DNA from: Hofstenia miamia
Taxonomy: Eukaryota > Xenacoelomorpha > Acoela > Hofsteniidae
Direction of reading: 5' to 3'
DNA: 64,000 bases
Assembly: GCA_900660155.1 (NCBI GenBank)
Contig: CABFPE010000528.1
Location: 470,288 to 534,287 of the forward strand
In this document: in pieces, positions 25,175-35,440 of the stretch
How the letters are laid out: every line of letters starts with the position of its first letter
Position numbering within the stretch: the stretch's first letter is position 1
Made by a program: the position numbers and the translations under genes
Notes under the pieces: generated by a model
The model's input: the letters and a program-made list of their open reading frames with translations, nothing else
Told to the model about the DNA's origin: nothing
Database searches by the model: none

Positions 25175-26089
25175 TTAATAAATGATATCTTTTACAAAGG
25201 CAATTAAAGCTTTTTGAAAGGTATTGCTTTGTATCGTATAAATACAAGGGTTAAGAAGCGACGATGTTATCACTAATTTTACAGTGACATGATAAACGGG
25301 GTCATCCAGTGAAATTTCAAAGCCCAGTTCATAGACTTCATTTACACTATAAGCACAAACAATAATATAACAAGGGAACGTGCAAATTACAAAGACAACT
25401 GTAATTGTGCTAGACATTATCATTAATCTTTTATTGCCTTTTCTATTTACTTGAGATCGCATTAGAACTCTTTTAATGATGCTGATATATATAAAAGATA
25501 TAATCGAAAGGCTGCCAAATGTTATTATTAAAAACCAATACATTAAAACCATTGCAGAGAAGCTAGACCAACTATCCAACTCATAGTGGCATTCGTTATT
25601 CTTATAGCTGAAAAGGAATAACCCTTGAATTGCCATTAGCCCTCCTAAGAAATATACGAAAATGAATAATGTGTTATTTTTACCATACTTTGTTGTCCAA
25701 AGCTTGTACTTCACTGGATAGATTACAGCTATATATCTGTCAAGTGATACCAAAATAACGTGTAATATTGACATAGTAATAAACGTCCACATGAAATACG
25801 TAGACATAATTATGCGACAAAATAAGTGACCCCATATTCCTGAAGGTACGGACATCAGAGGCTGTAGCCATGTATCGAAAAATTTTGATATGCAAGTACA
25901 AAGATCGACGCAAGCAAGGCTCGCCATTATTTTATTAGTAAAAACTTGCTTCAATTGAGGACTGTGTGCGTAAACTAAAATAATAGTAGTATTGAGAATG
26001 GCCCCCGCAGAAACCAACACAGTCGAAATTAGGACAGTCGACAATGGAATATCTTCCCAAAGTCCAATTACTGCCACAGACGAGTTCAT
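25175..26089 (-). CDS. class A (rhodopsin-like) G-protein-coupled receptor, intact copy
   Basis: A single-exon 304-aa seven-helix receptor. The first ATG is at 26089; codons further upstream in frame begin only at TTG, so this start is preferred. Landmarks in order: glycosylation site NSS at residues 2-4; N33 in helix 1; the LACVD motif with D62 in helix 2; C91 at the top of helix 3; DRY 117-119; C167 in extracellular loop 2, the disulphide partner; CTFP 236-239 in helix 6, where CWxP is usual; and NPCIY 280-284 in helix 7. The N-terminus (about 15 residues) and the C-tail (about 20) are short, and no helix 8 cysteine is evident. Helix 5 lacks the usual proline. The ligand is unknown; short-tailed invertebrate orphan receptors of this kind may bind small molecules or peptides. 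A second copy at 60863-61709 is broken. Coding identity between arms is higher than flank identity. Confidence 0.9.
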   Translation of the reverse strand: MNSSVAVIGLWEDIPLSTVLISTVLVSAGAILNTTIILVYAHSPQLKQVFTNKIMASLACVDLCTCISKFFDTWLQPLMSVPSGIWGHLFCRIIMSTYFMWTFITMSILHVILVSLDRYIAVIYPVKYKLWTTKYGKNNTLFIFVYFLGGLMAIQGLFLFSYKNNECHYELDSWSSFSAMVLMYWFLIITFGSLSIISFIYISIIKRVLMRSQVNRKGNKRLMIMSSTITVVFVICTFPCYIIVCAYSVNEVYELGFEISLDDPVYHVTVKLVITSSLLNPCIYTIQSNTFQKALIAFVKDIIY

Positions 26090-26456
26090 TATTATGATTT
26101 CCTCTTGGATTCTAAATCGTATATACAATTGCAGAACACATTTTTATCCTATTGGCTGATGTTCTTAGCAAATGAAACATGATACTTAACCATTTTTAGC
26201 AGTTGTAATTTTCAATCGGAAAGTTAATTAATGTAAATTTTACAATTAAAATTTACAGGATAACTAGGATTACCAGAATTCCATTGGGATAGAGATACAA
26301 TTTATTATTATTAAATAACTTGATTCTATACAGGGCCACGCCCACTTGAACCCACAATAGCAATCATGACAATTGCAATTTTTCTCATTTCGATAAGATC
26401 AATTAAAATTTTGGTACTTTTGCTTTTTCTCTCCCCTTTTAAATAATTTCAGAAAT

Positions 26457-27110
26457 ATGCTAGTTTATCAATTTAATAATTTAGTCCTAAACTTAACCTC
26501 AACCACAACATTTTCCACCAAGCCCAAGCTATAACCCTAACCTAAGGCAACCGGCACCTTAATCCTAGCCTTAAACCAAGCCATAGACCAAACATTATGT
26601 AGAAGAAATATATAAATGTATTATTAATATCAGTAAGTTTCAATATGAATTACAAAATTATTATATTATCCTACTGTTAATATTCTAATTAATTGTTCAA
26701 CCACGCTGCTTTTGTTTGTTTACAAAGCAAATATACGATTTAGCTATATTTGTACAATTTACACAGCGCCATTCCTTGCACCTTTTCACATAGTTAATTT
26801 GTTTACAAAATTCAAATGAATTGTTTTCATTGAGTCGGCTCGCTCTGCATTGATGAAAAATATAGTATAATATTAAGTTTATAGTTTGGGTTAAGATTCG
26901 AGTTAGGGTAAAGAAAAAGGCTTCTAATTTTAAGTAAAAGTCTATGTTAGAGTTTAGCTTAAGGTTAGGGCTATGTTTTGAGTTAGGGCTGGGTTAGGGA
27001 TAGGGATATGGTTAGAGTTAGGTTTGGAATTTTGGTTATGGTTTGGGTTATGGCTTAGGTTAAGGCTAGAGTTGAGGGTATTATTTTATGTTGATAAATT
27101 AGCAAACGAA
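26457..27110. repeat. telomere-like degenerate arrays in opposite orientation
   Basis: 26490-26585 is rich in the C-strand type motif (TAACCCTAACCTAAGG), and 26880-27075 is rich in the G-strand type (GGGTTAGGGATAGGG, AGTTAGGGCTGGGTTAGGG). Both are degenerate with a period near 6. They face each other around about 290 bp of ordinary sequence. The outer edges are also inverted (GCTAGTTTATCAATTT at about 26458 and TTGATAAATTAGC at about 27100), which suggests a fold-back or inverted-repeat element about 650 bp long. The same structure occurs in the right arm (about 59890-60490). Confidence 0.7.
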
Positions 27111-27761
27111 AATTATATTTTCTTAGCAACAAATCATGGGCTTTCAAGCCTTTCTGCTTGAAAAAAAATTGATGACTTGTTGATCAAAGTGCATTTTTGG
27201 ATCAAAAAGGATTCTTTATACCTCATGAGCCAATGGTATAAAACCCCTCTTTCCCCCTTTCCATGTCATTGATTCTAGGTATGTAATTGAATAGTATTAA
27301 TAACAACATATATCTTAAATCCTTCATTGCTGAAACTCTCATGATGTATTCTATGGTATCAATACCAATCATTGATTATTTTGTGAGTCTGCTTCCAACA
27401 GCGGCTCATGGGTAAAGTAAATGTCTTAGAGGGCGTGTAACTGTACAGAGTCCCTAACCTACAGACGACTTTAAGCGATTGGTTAGACGGTCGTCAACTA
27501 AAGGTAAAGCAATGGCATTGCTCACTGCAACTATACGTTCAGCAACAACGTTTGCAAGCGGCATTAAATATGATACAATTGATGTAGTAAATGAAAGAAA
27601 AGTTGAAAGAGAAAGCTTACCGTGTACAGGAAACCTACCCTTTTGTTAATCTAATAATTGCTTTGTAGATAAAAGTCATCGGGAAAAACTTATAGTATAA
27701 ACAGAGCTTAAATAAAAAAAGACTAAAAAATTAACGATGATCGTTATTGGTACTTTAGAAT

Positions 27762-27765
27762 ATAC
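27762..27765 (+). repeat. target duplication ATAC, left
   Basis: ATAC directly precedes the solo LTR and is repeated at 28920-28923. The right arm retains the unduplicated empty site (GTATATTCTAAAGTACC, about 58490-58505). Confidence 0.85.
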
Positions 27766-28919
27766 TGTAGCATAATCCAAAGATCAACGCTGCTAAAGAA
27801 TAAAAAAGAGATTAGTCGGTCAACGAAGATTATCATCGAATTATGATTAAATTAATATTAATTGTAAATCAAAATCAATTTAAGTTTAGCATCATTAATT
27901 TTGTAAGTGCAACTAAGAGAGAACATTACCAAATGGTACTTGTCGATAAACAATTTGGCAAAACTAAGGGGGCAATATCGCTTCTACTATTTTTAGCCAT
28001 CTTGGCAGACGATAATTTGAAATTCAAATCTACAGGTACTTTTTGAATCAAAACTATAAATAGAGAGAAATCATTTTAGAATGCTGTTGAAGTAAATTCT
28101 TCGAAAATCTTATCTTTAGATTTAACTTGGTTTGCTTATTATTAAATCATGTCAAGCCAAAATGGTAAATGCATTAGTAGTGGCGAGGGCACACATCGGG
28201 AGCGATTCAAGCATCCTTGATCCAAGCCACGAACCTGCATCTAGGTTATGGATACGATTAGGAGTTTTTCTCCGTTTAGCTGACTATCGATTCTTTCAAC
28301 AACATGTATGCAATAATAGAACTTCGGAAAAAAGGCTAGTTAGCCGATCATAGGATATTATATTAACTAGACTACAGAGGAGACCCATAAATAGACCGAT
28401 AACGAGACCGTGCATGCATTAAGTAGGTTAGGAACGTAGTTATTTAATTAATTATCTAATTTATTCAAATCCAGTATTTTTTGGTAATGGCTAAACATAT
28501 ATTTATTAAGCAGCTAGTGACATTGCCCAGTTGCAAGTATAAATTACACATTACAAATTGAGTTTAAGTAAGTTACATTCAGCCTTGAGGGTTGCACTGA
28601 GTTAGGATAGGGAACACATAAGTTACTTCTTTGAGCTGAGATTTCCAAACGATCCATCAGTAGTGAAGAGGACTAGGTGTTGGAAGATTGGAGATGGGAG
28701 TTGGCCGGAGGTCTTATGGAAGATCAATGGTCAAGGAAACTAAAGTCAGCAATTCATACCTAAATAATATTAAACTATATTGGAGTTTAATAAAAGTTAA
28801 CTACAATAATTAATAAGATAAAGCAGTTGGTATAAGTACATCCCTCTCCGCACTTAACAAAGAATTACATTCAAAAGGAATTAATCAAGTGACGTTAAAG
28901 CTTGGTAGCGGATGCTACA
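27766..28919 (+). mobile_element. solo LTR, 1154 bp (same family as fossil 2)
   Basis: Starts TGTAGCATAATCC, ends GGATGCTACA, and is flanked by a 4-bp ATAC target duplication. It matches 16165-17197 in blocks from end to end. No internal sequence is present, as expected after recombination between the two LTRs of a full element. It is absent from the right arm, so the insertion postdates the arm duplication, or differs between haplotypes if the arms are alleles. Better preserved ends than the other copies suggest a younger age. Confidence 0.9.
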
Positions 28920-29663
28920 ATACCACGTGCGCTTCAACCACAACAATTAAGTATTTACGATACATGTTTATATTAATACTATCAAACTACAAAGCTGGAA
29001 TCAGAGCCATTGCTATGAAACACAGAAGGGTCATAATAAAAACCCATAACAGATTCATAATTTGCGACGTTAAACGATAGGATTTTTCCTTATTACTACT
29101 TTTCTCAACTGCAGAGCTTATAAAATTTTTTGGAAATCATGCGTTTCTCACACATATAAATATATTGAGCAATTTTGCGTTTAGTTCAATGATATTGCCA
29201 AATTCTAGGGAGAGCCATAATCTGGCAACTTGTTATTGATGATCATTCACTTTTGACTGAAATCATTATAATTAGCAATATCATCTAGGAATTGAAAATT
29301 ATAAAATTTAGTTTAAATGCTATTCCGAATTTTCTTGTTGACATATTCCTGATTCCATGTTTTGCAGTGCAATGTTTTTGTGTGTGCCTCAAACCAGGTG
29401 TGATCTTATATAGGCGTAGGAGAATGCTTCAATATAAAAATTGACATTTGTGAAATTCCTTTGTTGAATTATGTCCGTTTTTATATAAGCAATTTATGCA
29501 AACGCCATAGACAAGAAGGCATTTCTTACAAGGAGCAATGTAAGCATTTTATTTCAAAAGAATGCGTTTTTTTGAAATATTTCATTTTCAAAATTATTGG
29601 TTGTGAATGATACCATTTTGCTGTCAAACAATATTGAATAAAAAAATTGTAAGAATAGTACGT

Positions 29664-30852
29664 AGCATAGTAAATAAATCAGGGATCCCTGGCTCCATTT
29701 TTCTTTTTTTGCGTTTCAGCTGTACCATAGTTAATTTAGTAGTATAATTCAAACATTCACGTAGTTCCAAAACGGAGGCTTTGGGGTGCAAGAAATATTT
29801 TTAGGGGTGCTCCCATCACTGATCCTAGCGGAATTAAAATTTATAGTAAAATAGCAGATCTTGTGTAGTCATTGTCTGTTTGTCACTAATGACTGATGTA
29901 GCACTACTCAGGTATTCACTCAAATGCTCATCGAATAACATTATGGATTTTTCAAGTAGAGGTCGACGGTTTTTAAATTTTGACTCCGGTTCAGTTCAGA
30001 TCGGTAAACCGGATAAAATTACCGTTTTGGTTCGGGTTTTTTCTTGAATTTGGGGGATTTCTGCACCTCTTCAAATTGTCTCGGTGGCAAAGGAGACGAG
30101 TTAGTTCATCTCTGCACTTTAGCTCCGCCTTCCATAATCGTATTGTTGAAACCCATCGCTCTTCGATACTGGTTGGCAAGTCTACACTCTTATTGGGATC
30201 TGTTGTTTGCTGAAGTGTGTGAAATTTGCGATATGCGACATCACTTCTGTTTAAAAAACCCGCGATGGCCTTGCTTCGAGCTTTGGCGGTTTTTACCAGC
30301 TCGTCGGATTCGATAGCATTATCAATTGCTAGCTGTATGGTATGAGCAGTGCACGGGATGTTGCCAAAATTTCCAAGTTTTGCGGCTCTGACCATGTTTG
30401 AAGCATTATCTGTAGTGGCCCCCTCGCAATTTTCTAATTTCAGTCCATATTGATGAAGCAATTTTCCAACTTCAGTTTCAATGTTTGCACCAGAATGATC
30501 TAGGTTCAGTTCATTGAATGGTAGGACACCAATGCAGAATGTTCCCAAATCAAAATTTTTCCCAATGAAGCTTATAGTAACTTCCAGCCAATTTTCTTTC
30601 GAGACAGATTTCCAGAAGTCGAAGGCTTTGGGGTGCAAGAAATATTTTTTATCCTAGCGGAATTAAAATTTATAGTAAAATAGCAGATCTTGTGTAGTCA
30701 TTGTCTGTTTGTCACTAATGACTATTGTAGCACTACTCAGGTATTCACTCAAATGCTCATCGAATAACATTATGGATTTTTCAAGGCATGCAGCGTCTTC
30801 AAACTTTCAAATTGTTTCTTAGAGCCTGCTGTTTAAGTGCTACAATAGTAAC
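29664..30852. repeat. left-arm-only block with flanking direct repeats
   Basis: In the right arm the sequence reads straight across (AGAATAGTACGTTTAGTGC in this orientation), so about 1.19 kb was gained here or lost there. Inside, 29776-29955 and 30619-30786 are direct repeats of each other (TTTGGGGTGCAAGAAATATTT and onward, about 160 bp, nearly identical). They bracket the hAT fragment. No terminal inverted repeat is visible. The direct repeats point to duplication by slippage or unequal exchange. Confidence 0.7.
29991..30638 (-). pseudogene. hAT transposase fragment (ZBED-like)
   Basis: The open minus-strand stretch of 215 aa covers only the middle of a hAT transposase: ENWLEVTISFIGKNFDLG, the second-Asp block GATTDNASNMV, CTAHTIQLAID and SIEERWVSTIRL. 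The BED finger, the first catalytic Asp and the C-terminal dimerisation domain are missing. It is a different lineage from the 119-2495 hAT, judging by the motif wording. The frame is still open, but no complete element surrounds it. Confidence 0.82.
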
Positions 30853-31002
30853 TGCCGTTTAGTGCTGATCACATATCAAAAGCTGATTGTGGTATATGCA
30901 TCTACACATATTAGACGGTAGCACTGGCATTCCTAATTGTTTTGGTCAGATATGGAAACGGATAAATTTTTTATGTGTCGAGTCGTTTCATGAGTCATGA
31001 GC

Positions 31003-31291
31003 AGATGGACGCGGGTGCGTGTTCATCACGTGGGTGAACATTTTTATACTAAATTAATACTATATTAATTATACTACGAAATCTATATAATATACTTAAC
31101 ATCATTCACTCAATTAAACAAAATTAATATAAAGTCAATTTTTGATTGATATTTTTTGGCATAATTACTTGAAATAGCGGGTGTGTTGCGGGTATGGGTG
31201 AATATTTCTAACAGACAAGCGGTGCAGTTGGGGGCTCACTTACTGCGGGGGCAGTGCAATGCAGTCATAAAAAATACACCCGCGTCCATCT
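31003..31291. mobile_element. 289-bp inverted-repeat element (AGATGGACGCGGGTG)
   Basis: Ends AGATGGACGCGGGTG (31003) and CACCCGCGTCCATCT (to 31291), with further internal GCGGGTATGGGTG / GTGGGTGAAC motifs. Both flanks carry TCATGAGTCATGAG. The right arm keeps only the half containing the 31200-31291 end (about 57655-57730) and lacks about 320 bp. The size and absence of coding sequence fit a MITE, probably hAT-type. Confidence 0.65.
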
Positions 31292-32504
31292 ATTGTCATG
31301 AGTCATGAGATTAATTACAATCAGGCCACAGGCCCAGTCGTGTGGCATAAGGCTTTATCGACATCACACTCTTGTCAAAGAATAAACTTTGACACCTCAA
31401 ACAATTATTTCATTTTCACACACTGTCTAATTAATTTCAATGTAGAGGCTAAATGATCTGATTTATATTAGAGTTTATTCATTATTATTAGCACGATTGA
31501 TTAAATTGCAAAAAAGGTCATTTTAATTTTACATTTTTTAATATCAATGTTGGACGTTTTTAGATATGTAAACAAAGAATGGTTCAAATCAAAGATTGTC
31601 CCAAGTCGGGTCATTGATAACTTTTTTGTCTATGTCTACGGGCCAAGGCATAGTTGATGACTTTTTACCATTACCAATATTCGGGCCTTGCATCTGTTCC
31701 TTTTGAATTTTACTTTGACTTTATGGTTCTTCGTTATGACGCTATTGATTTGTTTGATTGACGACCAGCCTCAGTGCAACTCTGGAAAATAACTATGCAC
31801 TGCGATTGAGAATTGAATATTTTACACTTGAACATGACTTTGATAATATTTGTTTGGAATTTACCACTAAATTGAATTTTATAATTCTCATGGAAAGTTG
31901 TTATTGATTACGACAACATGCATTATATGCATTCAAACATTTCATTAATTTTAATCGTACATATTAATGATTTAAATAAAAATACACTCCTAAAATAAAG
32001 GGTAGTTTAACATGCATTTGTACAGAAAAATACATATGTGCTATGATATGACTCATTCGTTAAATAAGAAAACCATTAGTATGGGCTATACTCGTCTTTT
32101 ACTTCATATAGTTCTCTTAATGTAAATGATTTTAAGAAAAAATTTAAATGAAAATTTGATGCTTCACTATTATTTACCGACCCAATCTATATTTTGAACC
32201 AAATTATTAATATAAATGTGAATATTATCTATAATGAAAACAATGAAATGCATGTACAATTCAATTATTTATGCGATCAAAGTAGGCAGAGCTCATATCT
32301 TTGCAATTATGAGATTGCTTTACAAACTTTACCTTAGCGTCAGTATGTGCACTCCTCTCCACCTTCACGACCCCCAGCATTAGGGTAAATTTTATCTTAA
32401 TGGGAATATAGATTTTGATATTAACCATTGCACTCTGCCATTAAGGTTTAAGTTAAGATTGCATTAACAGCAGTGTCCGAAGGCCTTACCTTAACGCAGA
32501 CCAT

Positions 32505-33357
32505 CCCATGTAGCCACCACCAGTGGTCCTCTGGTGGGGAATGAGTGGCATGGGCGGCCACCAGTTCCCACCAGTGGACCACTGATGGGGAAGCAGTGGC
32601 AGGAGTGGCAATTACAGCCACTCATAGCCACGAGTGGACCACTGGTGGATAAGTAGTGGCAGTAGTAGCAATTTCAGCCACTCATAGCCACCAGTGGACC
32701 ACTAGTGACATCTGATTTACTCTTAATCATAAATAATATATGAGCTAATGCTTGCAAGTAAAATATTATTCATTATTATGCTCTCTTAGATCTCATAAAC
32801 ATATAAAATTCATTGTGAAGAGCTTTTTTGCAATTTTCCGTTTGCAAAAATTATAAGATATATAGGCAGAATGAAATTTCAAAATAATTTATTCACGATT
32901 ATTTGTGGACCTTGAAATCAATGTCTACATGAATACCTAAAATTGGGCAAAATATATTTTTAATTATTGGAAAAAATAATGTTTAAAAATTGCAATTTCT
33001 TCGGAAATTGAAAATTAAATCTAAATTGGACATTTTTGTATGCTTGTTGTTATTGGTTATAATAAAAAATTCATTATACTTTCCATTGTCAATCTTATTT
33101 CAATGTAAATTGTGAGCTTGCTAGCATTTCCTTCAACCCTTTGTTGGGTTTGTGTTAGTTTAAACTGCAATGTTTAAACTCTATTAATATAAAAATTTGA
33201 GACATTGCTCTAATGCTTAAATCATATTTTTGCCACCAGTGGCCCACCAATTAGCCAACAGTGGACCACCAGGTAGCCACTGGTGGCCCAACCGCGCCTG
33301 GTGGCCCACCGGCCCCTGTTGGACCACCAGTGGTCCACCAGTATTTGGCTACGTGGG
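32505..33357 (-). mobile_element. non-autonomous element with CCACCAGTGG palindrome arrays
   Basis: Ends CCCATGTAGCC (32505) and GGCTACGTGGG (to 33357), with AT immediately outside both. Near each end are several copies of a short palindromic unit, CCACCAGTGGACCACTGGTGG and variants (about 32518-32708 and 33233-33340). The core (about 32710-33230) is homologous in reverse orientation to that of 52499-53289. Shared blocks include CACAAACCCAACAAAG with CACAAGCCCAGCAAAG, GTGAATAAATTATTTTGAAA with ATGAATAAATTATTTTGAAA, and TATATCTTATAATTTTT with TATATTATAATTTTT. No protein is encoded. Confidence 0.8.
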
Positions 33358-34689
33358 ATCGTACACTGCCTCTAAGGTAAATCTTAATTTAAGTCAAGAA
33401 AAATATTTAACACTGTGCATAAGGGTTTCACCAATTTCAATAATAAAAATTTTTTAAGTTGGTGAAAAGGGTTTCCTTTTATCTTACCTACACTTTTAAT
33501 GATGCTGATAGTATCTTAAAACTTATTACTCATGAAAACACGAAAGCCTTAAATAAAATAGCACCGCCGTCCGCCAAATCAATTAGTACTAAATTTAGTC
33601 CGATGATTAACCAATTCCAGGATGCAAAATGTTGTTGAAGAGCAGGTGATTAATTAAAATTAAGTTCTTAAACTTGCAAAATCGAACCTTATTTATCTTA
33701 ATTGGACTAATTAGGAAGAGGCAAACCAATTAATCAAACGGAGCCGCAAATCAAACTACAAATCTAAGTAAATGATTACTTCGAATGATGAATGAAACCT
33801 AGCCGAAAATCGAATTTTCTTAACAAAAGCAATGGGAAAACTAATAGACTGAATATTAGTAAGAAATACTTCAATACTAATAACTTTTTGAAGGAATTGA
33901 TGAACTTAACTGGAATAACTATTGCGTTGATATAACAGTGGATTAAAAAATAATATTTTTAATTGATAATTTACCATTAAAAAAGTTTCAAAAGCACAAT
34001 AAAAGGAATGATAACAAAACGTGGAAGTATGGATGTTTAGAGATGCGAAAGAATGCATTAGAGAAAAATAGGGCGTGCGCAAATTTTTGTCAACATAGAA
34101 CATTAAGAAGTAAATTTGAAATAGATTTTTTTAACATGCTTTGGAATGCTATTCTCCAAGCCTATTAGCAAATTTGAAAATCTTTATGCGTGGGCTGGTC
34201 TATGAAGGAACATGTTTTAATGCAATATTGAACATTTCTATTAAAATGTATTGCTGTGAGTGAAGTTGTTCAAAAGAAAATTTCGAATTTTACATTTAAA
34301 TTCTGCCCATGCCTGATGTTAATGTATTTATAAAGTTTTGAGTTCTTGGAACCAACAAAAAGTTTGAGTGTTTCTTGATGTGTGCAAAGATATCCCAAAC
34401 CCATTAAGTCGGCTCGTGCTCAAATTTAAAGGTTGGGGATCTAGTTTGCTTAGGATTAAATACCTTTACAGTAAAAGAAAATGCTGTACATAATTATCTA
34501 TTTTATACATTCAAAACAAATGTAGTAAATGTAGGTAAACATGCATTAAAACTTAATATTAGAAATACTTCATATTATGGACCATGCTAAATCCATTCAA
34601 GTTTTGCTCAAAAATGCAACCGCTCCCTGTTTATATCAGGTAACTTGAGAAAAGTGCAAAACTTGGCTGTCTTATTGGATTCAAACAAA

Positions 34690-35100
34690 TAGAAAGAAGG
34701 TCAACTTTAAGGTAGGAAGCGCGTCAACCTGATGTGACTCAGCCTTCATGTGGGTTGAGAATTTTGATTGATCAGGTTGAGAATCGGGCACATTTTAGAT
34801 GGGTCGGGATGCGGTTGGAAGAACATTAAGAGAAATATGAAACAAATTAAGAAGTCAAGCAATTAAGTTTGAAATTATTAAATATTTTAATTACTTTTGT
34901 ATGTTTGAATGATTTCGTACTGCTTTTATTGATACTTTACTAAACTTTTTTCTTCTTATTATACTAGTAATTTTTCTTTTTTGATTGGCCAGGGCCGCAC
35001 GTCATTTTTAAATGGGTCATTCGTGTCACGAATCATTGTAAAATGGGTCGGGTTTTGTATTAAAAAATGTGACCTGTTTCCCATCTTGACCAACTTCATT
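34690..35100. mobile_element. possible GGGTCGGG-type inverted-repeat element
   Basis: GGTCAACTTTAAGGTAGGAA on the left loosely mirrors CCCATCTTGACCAACTTC on the right, with ATGGGTCGGG motifs inside (34798, 35044). The match is weak and the ends are uncertain. Confidence 0.25.
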
Positions 35101-35440
35101 AACGATCAGAAGGAAGATAAGGAAAGGATTTTGTGCTAAGTATCACTTCTATCAAATAGAAGTGGAATGATGAGTGTGCTTTCGTAACTCATTTAGTTTA
35201 ACCTTACTTCGAAATGTGAGTCCAATTTGAAATCTTATGATATGGTCCGGGCCGGAATCAACCCTTGTCCACTTTTCGGGTACAAAGCTTAGATGGATTG
35301 ATAAAAAAGATACGGATTTTATCCACCATTCCATTTGAGAACGATCTAAGACCTTAAGCATTACCAATTAATGGCTATGTTTGCGAATCAAAATCCACGT
35401 CGTCTCAGGAAGGATCGGGTTTGGATAGTAAATTGTCGGN

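Larger units (their letters stand above)
31968..35439. other. left-arm-only block, ends at a single-N gap
   Basis: Absent from the right arm, where sequence homologous to 31967 and 35441 is joined near 56960. It contains the short-palindrome element 32505-33357, itself lying in sequence rich in TTACCTTAA / TTAAGGTAA motifs (about 32330-32500 and 33370-33500), and a possible GGGTCGGG-type element near 34690-35100. No genes. Because the right edge is an N, part of this block could be a misplaced contig. Confidence 0.55.

Noticed and set aside
26880-27075. True chromosome end or interstitial telomere fusion
   Set aside because: The repeats are degenerate, face inward from both sides of a short unit and recur in the other arm, so a dispersed repeat is more likely.
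27421-27490. tRNA or SINE promoter-like sequence
   Set aside because: No convincing A and B boxes or cloverleaf could be formed by eye.
32505-33357. CRISPR-like array
   Set aside because: Units are palindromic, irregularly spaced and lie in an animal genome; inverted ends show a transposable element.
33230-33457. Open frame rich in Pro, Gly and Trp (PPVAHQLANSGPPG)
   Set aside because: It is the translation of the CCACCAGTGG palindrome array, not a gene.
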